Shown piece after piece: positions 1-6,662 of a stretch of 47,237 nt of DNA (position 1 is its first letter; every line of letters starts with the position of its first letter). Origin of the DNA: Candidatus Dormiibacterota bacterium (GTDB lineage: Bacteria; Chloroflexota; Dormibacteria; Aeolococcales; Aeolococcaceae). The stretch is taken from positions 8,377-55,613 of the forward strand of contig PLOF01000112.1 in the NCBI GenBank assembly GCA_003142035.1. Reading direction: 5' to 3'. The notes under the pieces are model-generated. The model was not told the origin of the DNA and ran no database searches. It saw nothing but the letters and a program-made list of their open reading frames with translations. Both the position numbers and the translations under genes were made by a program.

Positions 1-543
1 CTAGTCGGCGGGGTCGGTGCTGTGGTCCTTCTCTGTGCCTCCGCCTGCGGGGCCTCCAGCACCCCATCGTCGTCCGCGGGCGCCCCGACCGGGGCAGCCT
101 CCTCCTCCTCGGCGGCGTCGACGGCCGCCGCGAGCGGTGGCCATGCGTTCACCGCCACCCTCAAGGTCACGGGAACCGTCACCCAGTCCGCGACCTTCAC
201 CGAGGACCTCAGCGTCCTGCCGGCCTGCGCGGTGCTCGCCAAGAGCGGCATGGCCAACCAGACCTGGAGCATTCCCCAGCCTCTGACGGACCAGAGTTTC
301 GCCCTCAACTGGAACATCACCCCCTACACCGGTCCAGGGACGTACACCGACGCGACCGCGTTCCAGGACTCGGTCGACCTCGACGCCCCCTACCAGGGGA
401 CGGCCGACGAGTTTGACCAGGTCTCGGGAACCACCCTCTCGATCACGGTGAACAGCAACGGGTCGGGTTCGGCCACGTTCTCCAACCTCCAGGACGGGGA
501 TCAGCTGCCGGTCGCCGGCAGCGAAACCTGGACCTGCAGCTGA
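1..543 (+). CDS. Secreted lipoprotein, 5' end cut by the window
   Basis: The frame is open from the first base, so the gene starts outside the window; the GTG at 22 would cut the signal peptide in half. The visible N-terminus reads as the end of a hydrophobic signal segment (GGVGAVVLLCASAC) with a lipobox-like ASAC, so the protein is probably lipid-anchored. A Ser/Ala/Thr-rich spacer of about 25 residues follows, then a beta-rich domain of about 130 residues with two further cysteines (PAC, and TWTCS at the very C-terminus) that could form a disulfide. I recognise no family. It is followed by a strong inverted repeat at 579-629. A substrate-binding or cell-surface role is only a guess. Confidence 0.7.
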   Translation, partial: LVGGVGAVVLLCASACGASSTPSSSAGAPTGAASSSSAASTAAASGGHAFTATLKVTGTVTQSATFTEDLSVLPACAVLAKSGMANQTWSIPQPLTDQSFALNWNITPYTGPGTYTDATAFQDSVDLDAPYQGTADEFDQVSGTTLSITVNSNGSGSATFSNLQDGDQLPVAGSETWTCS

Positions 544-578
544 GCCTCCGGCTGCCACAACGCACCTGACCCGATGCC

Positions 579-629
579 GGGCCGGCCCCTCGCACCTAAT
601 GTCTACCAATGAGGTGCGGGGGCCGGCCC
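579..629 (+). terminator. GC-rich inverted repeat, terminator and/or operator
   Basis: The left arm GGGCCGGCCCCTCGCACCT (579-597) pairs with AGGTGCGGGGGCCGGCCC (612-629), with a single bulged base, a 14-nt loop and a TTT run behind it. It fits a Rho-independent terminator for the upstream lipoprotein gene. Its right arm also covers the -35 area of the promoter proposed for the Rrf2 gene, so an operator role is possible. Confidence 0.55.
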
Positions 630-635
630 TTTGGT

Positions 636-641
636 CACAAT
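636..641 (+). promoter_or_regulatory. Possible -10 box of a leaderless Rrf2 transcript
   Basis: CACAAT lies 7 nt before the ATG at 649, so the transcript would begin at or next to the start codon. The box matches TATAAT at only four of six positions. No convincing -35 is visible; that position is occupied by the inverted repeat. Confidence 0.3.
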
Positions 642-648
642 GTGCGAA

Positions 649-1296
649 ATGCGCGTATCGGTGAAGGCTGACTATGCCGTCCGGGCGGCGATCGAGCTGG
701 CGGCCCATGGGCCGGGCACGGTCAGCGCGGAGCACATCGGCGAATCCCAGAACATCCCGCTCAAATTCCTCCAGAACATCCTTGCCGAACTCAAGGAGGA
801 GGGGCTGGTCATCAGCCACCGGGGGGTGGGGGGCGGATTTGAGCTGGCGCGGGATTCCGCCACCATCACCCTGGGTGACGTCATCCGGGTCATCGACGGG
901 CCGCTCGCCCGAGTGGGCGACTACCGCCCGGACCAGCTCGCCTACGTCGGGCACACGGAGGCGCTCCGCGACGTATGGGTCGCGGTCAGGTCCTACATCC
1001 GGGACGTGCTCGACGAGGTCAGCCTGGCCCAGGTGGTCCGCGGCGACCTTCCCCCGGTCGTGACCAGCCAGACCGCGCTCCGGGATGCCTGGGTGCCGCG
1101 GATCAAGATCGACCCCCGCCAATCGCCCCACCTGGGGGTCCCGGGCCACGGTGGCCGTCATGGTGCGAGCGGTGCCGAACATGCCGGCCCGGAGCTCTCC
1201 CGAGCCCCCCTCGCTGCCACCGCCGTGCCGGCCACCGCCTGCCAGCCGGGCGGCTCCAGGTGCGCTGCCGAGAGGGTACCCACACCCCCGAGGTGA
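649..1296 (+). CDS. Rrf2-family transcriptional regulator
   Basis: Residues 1-150 match the Rrf2 winged-helix family. The N-terminus MRVSVKADYAVRA, the helix-turn-helix (SAEHIGESQNIPLKFLQNIL) and the wing with RGVGGGFELAR are typical. The three cysteines that bind a cluster in IscR, NsrR or RsrR are absent: that segment reads GPLARVGDYRPDQLAYVGHTEA. This is therefore probably a cluster-free member sensing something else, or a constitutive repressor. A tail of about 65 residues, rich in Pro, Ala and Gly, follows the domain and makes the protein (215 aa) longer than the usual 140-165. The ATG at 649 is chosen over the TTG at 631 because the family begins at MRVS. The target genes are unknown; autoregulation through the inverted repeat just upstream is an inference. 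Confidence 0.85.
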   Translation: MRVSVKADYAVRAAIELAAHGPGTVSAEHIGESQNIPLKFLQNILAELKEEGLVISHRGVGGGFELARDSATITLGDVIRVIDGPLARVGDYRPDQLAYVGHTEALRDVWVAVRSYIRDVLDEVSLAQVVRGDLPPVVTSQTALRDAWVPRIKIDPRQSPHLGVPGHGGRHGASGAEHAGPELSRAPLAATAVPATACQPGGSRCAAERVPTPPR

Positions 1297-1351
1297 GCCG
1301 CAGAGGCGCCGCTCCCTGCCGTCTCCATCCGGCGCCGGATCCATGACGAAA

Positions 1352-1367
1352 CCCGCTGGCGAGCGGG
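1352..1367 (+). terminator. Short hairpin in the helicase leader
   Basis: CCCGCT-GGCG-AGCGGG is a 6-bp stem with a tetraloop followed by CTTCTGTT. It lies between the Rrf2 stop and the helicase start. It could end the Rrf2 transcript or sit in the 5' leader of the helicase mRNA. A GTCGAC-CAC-GTCGAC repeat lies about 22 nt downstream. Confidence 0.35.
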
Positions 1368-1528
1368 CTTCTGTTACCGTCAATGGCAGTCGACCACGTC
1401 GACGGCATCTTGGCGAACCCTCTCCCCCGCTTCCGGCGGGGTCCTCAAGAACGCTTCCCACCCCCGAGAGGGGCCAGCGCGGTCCAGCCGCCACTGCACG
1501 GCCAGGCTGGTGTGCGCCCGGAGAACCC

Positions 1529-2791
1529 ATGACATCGTTTGCAGAACTCGGAGTGCGTGCGCGCACCCTCGAATCGCTCACCCGGCAGGGCATCGACGCC
1601 CCCAACGAGGTGCAGCGCGAGGCACTTCCCCACATCCTGGCCGGCCATGACACCGTCATCGCGGCCCCCACGGGATCGGGGAAGACCCTCGCCTTCGCCG
1701 TCCCCATGATCGAACGCCTTCAGGGCCACCGCGCCGGGGGCCCTCGCGCCCTGGTGGTCGGGCCCACCCGCGAGCTCTCGCTGCAGGTCGCCACCGTGAT
1801 CGCCGGCCTCGACCGGGCGCTGCGGGTCGCCGTCCTCTACGGGGGCGTCGGCTACGGGGCGCAGTACCAGGCGCTGGCCGGAGGTCCCGACATCGTGGTC
1901 GGATGCCCCGGGCGGATCCTTGATCTCGTGGGGCAGGGTCGGGTGCACTTCTCCGCGGTCGAGTACCTGGTGCTGGACGAGGCGGATGAGATGCTCGACG
2001 CCGGCTTCGCCCGCGAGGTGGAGCGGATCATGAGCCTCTGCGCGGTCGGAGCCGCGCGTCAGACCGTGCTCGCCTCGGCGACCATGCCCGACTGGGTGCA
2101 GCGGATGATCGACCGCCACCTCCGCGAACCACGGCGGGTGCAGGTTGCCGCCGACGCCGAGCCCACCCTCGAGCACGGCGTGCTCCACGTCGACGACGAG
2201 CAGCGCATGGACTCGCTGGTGACGCTTCTCAGGCTCCAGCCGGCCGGCTCCGGGACGATCGTCTTCACCCGTACCAAGCACGGTGCCAAGAAGCTCGCCC
2301 GCAAGCTGGAGACCCTCCATCTGCGCGTGGCCGAGCTCCAGGGCAACCTCTCCCAGAACGCCCGGGAGCGCTCCATCGGCAGCTTCCGCGATGGCGACGT
2401 GGACGTCCTGGTGGCGACCAACGTGGCCGCCCGCGGCCTCGACGTCCCCCACGTCGGCCTGGTCGTCAACTACGAGCTGCCCGAGACCGCGCAGTGGCTG
2501 ACCCACCGGATCGGCCGCACCGCGCGCAACGGCGCCGCGGGCCGGGCCATCACGCTCCTCTCGACCGCCGACGCCGAGCAGTGGCACAAGCTCCAACGCG
2601 GAGGCGCGCCCCACCTGCCACGTCTCCACGCCGAACCACTCCTCGCGCGGGGCGAATGGCTCTACCTCGCCGAAAGCGAGCACCCGGAGCCGGCATTCCG
2701 GCCGGCCCAGCCGGTCCGGACGGGCCTCCCGCGCCGCCCCGCCGGGTCTTTCCGGCGCCGGCGCCCGGCTCCCCATCGCACCGCCGCCTGA
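1529..2791 (+). CDS. DEAD-box ATP-dependent RNA helicase
   Basis: A complete helicase core of 420 aa. Motifs in order: Q-motif (FAELGV...GIDAPNEVQREALP), motif I APTGSGKT, Ia PTREL, CPGR in the place of TPGR, motif II LDEADEML, motif III SAT, motif IV IVFTRT, motif V ATNVAARGLD and motif VI HRIGRTAR. The tail of about 60 residues is basic and Pro/Arg-rich (RRPAGSFRRRRPAPHR) and probably adds unspecific RNA binding. Such proteins unwind short RNA duplexes in ribosome assembly or mRNA decay. The ORF track extends upstream to 1085, but the Q-motif begins right after the ATG at 1529, which has GGAG about 6 nt upstream; the longer frame overlaps the Rrf2 tail and has no family match. The 230-nt leader hints at post-transcriptional control. 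Confidence 0.95.
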   Translation: MTSFAELGVRARTLESLTRQGIDAPNEVQREALPHILAGHDTVIAAPTGSGKTLAFAVPMIERLQGHRAGGPRALVVGPTRELSLQVATVIAGLDRALRVAVLYGGVGYGAQYQALAGGPDIVVGCPGRILDLVGQGRVHFSAVEYLVLDEADEMLDAGFAREVERIMSLCAVGAARQTVLASATMPDWVQRMIDRHLREPRRVQVAADAEPTLEHGVLHVDDEQRMDSLVTLLRLQPAGSGTIVFTRTKHGAKKLARKLETLHLRVAELQGNLSQNARERSIGSFRDGDVDVLVATNVAARGLDVPHVGLVVNYELPETAQWLTHRIGRTARNGAAGRAITLLSTADAEQWHKLQRGGAPHLPRLHAEPLLARGEWLYLAESEHPEPAFRPAQPVRTGLPRRPAGSFRRRRPAPHRTAA

Positions 2792-2878
2792 GCATCGACG
2801 GGCCTCGCCCTGGAGGTGGGTCTCGGCAGCTAGCATCATTTGATTCAGCCTCGGCTCACGTCCATCGGGGGAAGCCAG

Positions 2879-3958
2879 ATGCCCGTTCCAGAGTCCGGGA
2901 AGGGGGGAGCCCGCGCGGTCGGCCCTCCCTGGCGACGCGCTCACTTGGGCCGCTTCGAGCAGTCGGTGATCGAGAGCGCCGCCCTGCGAAACAATGCACT
3001 GGGTGACCCGTGGGTGCGTCCCATCGAGGTCTACCTCCCACCCGGCTATGACGACCATCCCGAGAAGCGTTACCCCTCCGTCTACATGATCCAGGGGTAC
3101 ACCGGCCAGCTCGACATGTGGCATGGGCGGAGCGCCTTCCGTCCCAACTTCCCCGAGCTCTGTGACGCCCTCTTCAGCGGCGAGGACGCCCCACCCCCGG
3201 TGGTTGTGGTGTTCGTCGACTGCTGGACCTCCGTGGGAGGCAGCCAGTTCCTGGACTCGCCGGCGACCGGGATGTACCACACCCACCTCTGCGAGGAGGT
3301 GGTGCCCTGGGTGGACGGCCAGTACCGAACCCTTGCCGCCGCCGCTCACCGGGGCATCGCCGGCAAGTCGAGCGGCGGGTACGGCGCCATGGTCACCTGC
3401 ATGCTCCGCCCCGACCTCTTCGGAGGGATGGCCGACCACGCCGGCGACGCCGTCTTCGAGAACTGCTACCTGCCTGACTTCCGCAAATGCGCCCGGGTGC
3501 TGCGCGACCGCTACGAGGGCAGCTACGACCGCTTCTGGGCGGACTTCCGCTCCCGGCCGGCGATGAGCCGGGACGGCGACGGTGAGCTGGCCAACGCCTG
3601 GGCGATGGCCGCCGCCTACTCCGCCGACTCCGACGGCACCGTCCGGCTGCCCTTCGACACTGCCACCGGCATGCTGATCCCCGAGGTGTGGGAGCAGTGG
3701 CTGCAGTGGGACCCGGTGCGCATGGCTCCCCGCTACGCCGACGCACTCCGCTCGCTCCGCGCCATCTTCATCGACGGCGGCCGGAGCGACGAGTGGTACC
3801 TCGACCTCGGGGGCGAGGCCTTCCGGCGGGCTCTGGAGCAGATCGGGGTGACCGACGTCCGGTTTGAGCTCTTCGAGGGAGGCCACATGTCGATCGAGTA
3901 CCGGTACCCGATCGCGCTGCGCTACCTCGCGGAGCGTCTGTCGCCCGCCGTCCGCTGA
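2879..3958 (+). CDS. Alpha/beta-hydrolase esterase (esterase D/PF00756 type)
   Basis: A 359-residue protein with the putative-esterase fold. The strand VYLPPGYDD...YPSVYMIQGY precedes the oxyanion region. The nucleophile elbow is GKSSGGYGA (GxSxG), the acid is probably the Asp in IDGGRSDEWY, and the histidine is in FEGGHMS. The family hydrolyses acyl esters, including siderophore and thioester-type substrates; the substrate here cannot be read. No signal peptide is visible, so it is probably cytoplasmic. The ATG at 2879 has GGGGGAAG about 6 nt upstream and is preferred over the TTG at 2840. TAGCAT at 2831-2836 is a possible -10. It is convergent with the adenosine-specific kinase gene, 33 nt away. 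Confidence 0.85.
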   Translation: MPVPESGKGGARAVGPPWRRAHLGRFEQSVIESAALRNNALGDPWVRPIEVYLPPGYDDHPEKRYPSVYMIQGYTGQLDMWHGRSAFRPNFPELCDALFSGEDAPPPVVVVFVDCWTSVGGSQFLDSPATGMYHTHLCEEVVPWVDGQYRTLAAAAHRGIAGKSSGGYGAMVTCMLRPDLFGGMADHAGDAVFENCYLPDFRKCARVLRDRYEGSYDRFWADFRSRPAMSRDGDGELANAWAMAAAYSADSDGTVRLPFDTATGMLIPEVWEQWLQWDPVRMAPRYADALRSLRAIFIDGGRSDEWYLDLGGEAFRRALEQIGVTDVRFELFEGGHMSIEYRYPIALRYLAERLSPAVR

Positions 3959-3991
3959 GCCAGGTTGCCCACGCCGGACGCGGCGGGGGGA

Positions 3992-4477
3992 TCAGCTCGC
4001 CTTGTACCCGAAGCGGCGGAGCATCTGCTTGCGCTCGGCGATCTCGGCCTCGCCCTCGATGCCGCGGCTGCGCACACCGTCGGCCACTCCGAGGATGGCT
4101 CGGCCTTGGTCGGTCTCGGCGACGATGACCTCCACCGAGTTGGCGGTGGCGCAGTAGATCCCGCAGACCTCCTGGACGGCCCGCACCGCCGGAAGCACGT
4201 TGATCGGAAAGGCGTTGCCGAGCAGGATCAGGAAGGCGTGGCCCGTGCCCAGCCTCAGCATGGTGCCGCGGGCCAGGTCCGTGAGCTCGTCGTCAGTGCC
4301 GCTCCAGCGGACCAGCGCCGGCCCGGAGGCCTCGCAGAAGGCGAGCCCGAACTTGATCCCGGGCACCGCTCCCACCAGCGCCTCGTGAAGATCCTCCACC
4401 GTCTTGATGAAGTGGCTCTGACCGAGGATGAGGTTGACGTCCTCCGGCTTGTGGATGGCGACCGAGGTGATCTCCAT
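3992..4477 (-). CDS. Adenosine-specific kinase family protein (PF04008)
   Basis: A 161-residue protein matching the compact family first characterised in archaea as adenosine-specific kinase. Conserved blocks are visible: KPEDVNLILGQSHFIKTVEDL near the N-terminus, PGIKFGLAFCEASGP, GHAFLILLGNAFPINVLPAV, EVCGIYCATANSVEVIVAET and GRAILGVADG. The length is normal and the protein appears intact. The family phosphorylates adenosine in vitro; its physiological role in bacteria is poorly defined. AGGAG lies 6 nt upstream of the ATG. It is divergent from the transglycosylase gene across 143 nt. Confidence 0.9.
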   Translation of the reverse strand: MEITSVAIHKPEDVNLILGQSHFIKTVEDLHEALVGAVPGIKFGLAFCEASGPALVRWSGTDDELTDLARGTMLRLGTGHAFLILLGNAFPINVLPAVRAVQEVCGIYCATANSVEVIVAETDQGRAILGVADGVRSRGIEGEAEIAERKQMLRRFGYKAS

Positions 4478-4620
4478 GAGCTGCTCCTGACATGGCGGCG
4501 GGACGGCACGGGGGGACGGCGCAGTGGGGACCGCCTGGCGGCACTCTACGCCGCGGTGGGTGGAGTGGTTGCCGCCCGGCAGAACCGCCCCGTATCTCTC
4601 CTCTCACCTCGCCCGTTCCC

Positions 4621-5460
4621 ATGAGCAGAGTGCTCGAGACCCCGCCGGTGGAGCCGGTCGACCGGCCCCAGCCCGATCCGGCCGCGACGGCGGCCGCCCA
4701 TCCTGAGGGCGCCACCCCGGAGCCCGAAATACCGCCGCGCCCATCGCCGGCGACGGGCCGGTCGCGGTTGCCCCGCTGGCGGCACCTGCTTCGCGCCGGG
4801 CTGGCGTTCCTCCTCGTCCCCGGGACGGTGCTGGCGGGAGCCGCCCTGGTCACTCCACCGGTCGCCGGGGCCCCGGCGCTGGTCGCGGCCATCGACCGCG
4901 AGCACGGCTCTGTCCCGGTCCCGGCCGAGCCCTCCTGGCGCGTTTCCGAGGCCATCGTGGCGGCCGAGGACGGCACTTTCTACAGCAACGACGGGATTGA
5001 CGTGGCCGGAGCCGGCCGGGCGCTTTGGGGATGGTTCACCGGAGTGGACGGGGGGGGCAGCACCATCACCGAGCAGCTCGCCAAGGTGATCTACACCGGC
5101 GGCCGGACCGGGGTCCCCGACCGGATCGCCCAGGTCGCGCTCGCCCTCAAGCTGGACGGCCACTACACCAAGCCGGCCATCCTCAGCATGTACCTGAGCG
5201 CCGTCTACTTCGGCAACGGCTACTTCGGGGTGCTCGCCGCCAGCGAGGGGTACTTCGGCGTCCCCCCGGGCCAGCTGAGCTGGGCCCAGGCGTCGCTCCT
5301 CGCCGGGCTCCCCCAGGCACCAAGCCTGCTCGACCCCCTCCAGCACCTGGCACTTGCCGGGCAGCGGCAGTCGTATGTCCTCGACCGCCTGGTGGCCACC
5401 GGGGTGCTCACCCGGGCCCAGGCGGCGGCCGCCGCCGCGGCGCCCCTCGGCCTGCGCTGA
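4621..5460 (+). CDS. Monofunctional GT51 peptidoglycan glycosyltransferase-like protein, altered catalytic motifs
   Basis: 279 aa. A Pro-rich cytoplasmic N-terminus of about 50 residues and one membrane segment (LLRAGLAFLLVPGTVLAGAAL) precede an extracellular GT51 domain; there is no transpeptidase domain. GT51 enzymes polymerise lipid II into glycan strands. The first catalytic region reads AAEDGTFYSNDGID, keeping Glu-Asp but with Asn in place of the usual His. The second reads GGSTITEQLAK (usually TQQ). At the normal RKxxE motif the sequence is DRIAQVALALKLD, so the second catalytic Glu appears to be Gln. YLSAVYFGNGYFGV completes the fold. Either this is a subfamily with shifted residues or a weak enzyme. 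A long hairpin follows the stop. The start is the ATG at 4621 because upstream sequence is not conserved-looking. Confidence 0.8.
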   Translation: MSRVLETPPVEPVDRPQPDPAATAAAHPEGATPEPEIPPRPSPATGRSRLPRWRHLLRAGLAFLLVPGTVLAGAALVTPPVAGAPALVAAIDREHGSVPVPAEPSWRVSEAIVAAEDGTFYSNDGIDVAGAGRALWGWFTGVDGGGSTITEQLAKVIYTGGRTGVPDRIAQVALALKLDGHYTKPAILSMYLSAVYFGNGYFGVLAASEGYFGVPPGQLSWAQASLLAGLPQAPSLLDPLQHLALAGQRQSYVLDRLVATGVLTRAQAAAAAAAPLGLR

Positions 5461-5488
5461 GCACAACCGCCGTTTGCCCTCGCTCGGC

Positions 5489-5516
5489 GCACTCCCGCCA
5501 GGACCGGCGGGGGTGC
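5489..5516 (+). terminator. Strong hairpin after the transglycosylase gene
   Basis: GCACTCCCGCC and GGCGGGGGTGC form an 11-bp stem with one T-G pair around the loop AGGACC. It starts 28 nt after the stop codon and is followed by AATT, not a U-run. Confidence 0.6.
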
Positions 5517-5565
5517 AATTCGGCCAGCCTCGTCGAGTGGCAGAGCGGGGCGGTCAGCCAGTGCA

Positions 5566-5571
5566 TAGAAT
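5566..5571 (+). promoter_or_regulatory. Possible -10 box for the pspA-like gene
   Basis: TAGAAT stands 47 nt before the ATG, in an otherwise GC-rich region. No good -35 is present at the expected distance, and there is no GG-N10-GC sigma-54 element, unlike enterobacterial pspA. AAGGAG lies about 9 nt before the start. Confidence 0.35.
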
Positions 5572-5618
5572 TCGCAACGTCCCCATAGTCCGGCTGCCAC
5601 CCCGAAGGAGACCCCCCG

Positions 5619-6644
5619 ATGAGCGTGTTCCGACGCTTCAGCAACATCGTCCAGCAGAAGTCCAATGCCGCTCTGGACAAGATGGAGGACCCCTCCCAGG
5701 CGATCGATCTCTCGTACCAGCAGCTGCTGGAGCAGCAGCAGAAGCTCCGGACCGCGCTGGTCGAGGCGACCACCGGCCAGAAGCGGGTCGAGAATCAGGC
5801 CAAGACGATGGACACCCGGATCGCCTCGCTGAACGACGCCGCTCAGAAGGCCGTCTCCGCAGGCAAGGATGACCTGGCCACCCAGGCATTGACCCAGGCC
5901 GAGGTCCTCCAGCAGCAGCGCCAAGCGCTGGACCCGCAGATTGAGACGCTCAGAGCCCAGGTCGAGAAGCTGCAGGTGGCGCTCCAGAAGTACCAGGCCA
6001 AGGTGCAGTCGTTCGCCACCCAGCGGGAGTCGCTCAAGGCCTCGTACGAGGCGGCCAAGGCGACCAGCACGGCCGGGGACACCCTGGCCGGCATCGGCGA
6101 GCACACGAGCGACGCAGCCATGATGATGCAGCGCGCCCAGGACAAGATCGCCCGCACCCAGGCGCACGCCGACGCCGTCGACGCTCTACTGGAGAGCGGG
6201 ACCCTGGACACCCCGCTGCTCACCGGCGGCACCTCCACGCTCGAGGATCAGATCAGCGCGACCGTCGTGGACAGCAGCGTGCAGGCGAAGCTGGCCGCGA
6301 TGAAGCAGCAGGCGGCACTGCCCGCGCCGGCCGCGCCGGCCCCCGCGGCGATCAGCGCGCAGGGGATCGTGGTCCGCATCCACGGTGATGATCAGTACCG
6401 CCTGGAAGCGTCGCTCCAGTCCGACCTGGACATGTACGACCGCCGGCTGGTCGCCGCCGTCGAGGCCAACGACGATGCCGCCTACCACTCGGTCCTTCGC
6501 GACGTCACCACGTTCGTCAAGACGAAGGGCGTCGTCCTTGGGGGTGCGGATGTCACCAAGAGCGACATCATCCTGCCGAGCGACGACATGCCCCTGAACG
6601 AGGTGGCCGGCATCCTCCATCCCGCCGACGGCGCGGCCGCCTAA
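5619..6644 (+). CDS. PspA/IM30 (ESCRT-III-like) protein fused to a PspAA domain
   Basis: 341 aa. Residues 1-225 are a PspA/Vipp1 coiled coil: the amphipathic N-terminal helix MSVFRRFSNIVQQKSNAALDK, the PSQAID segment, long Gln/Glu/Lys helices and the late helix DKIARTQAHADAVDALLE. An Ala/Pro linker (about 230-245) joins a C-terminal domain of about 90 residues (GIVVRIHGDDQYRLE...SDIILPSDDMPLNEVAGIL) that matches the PspA-associated PspAA domain, normally a separate small protein encoded next to pspA. PspA proteins assemble on stressed membranes and limit proton leakage. I infer that the fusion keeps the partner on every subunit. No PspF, PspC or two-component genes are nearby. ftcD follows after 18 nt. 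Confidence 0.9.
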   Translation: MSVFRRFSNIVQQKSNAALDKMEDPSQAIDLSYQQLLEQQQKLRTALVEATTGQKRVENQAKTMDTRIASLNDAAQKAVSAGKDDLATQALTQAEVLQQQRQALDPQIETLRAQVEKLQVALQKYQAKVQSFATQRESLKASYEAAKATSTAGDTLAGIGEHTSDAAMMMQRAQDKIARTQAHADAVDALLESGTLDTPLLTGGTSTLEDQISATVVDSSVQAKLAAMKQQAALPAPAAPAPAAISAQGIVVRIHGDDQYRLEASLQSDLDMYDRRLVAAVEANDDAAYHSVLRDVTTFVKTKGVVLGGADVTKSDIILPSDDMPLNEVAGILHPADGAAA

Positions 6645-6662
6645 CCGCTCCCGGTCACGTCC

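Noticed and set aside
1085-1528. The N-terminal extension of the helicase in the ORF track
   Set aside because: It is Pro/Arg-rich, overlaps the Rrf2 tail and lies before a good Shine-Dalgarno and the Q-motif.
1445-3886. An 813-aa minus-strand ORF opposite the helicase and esterase
   Set aside because: Both plus-strand genes have complete catalytic motifs; the antisense text is unlike any protein.
5461-5618. A sigma-54 promoter in front of the pspA-like gene, as in enterobacteria
   Set aside because: No GG-N10-GC element at the right distance and no PspF gene; only a weak TAGAAT box is visible.
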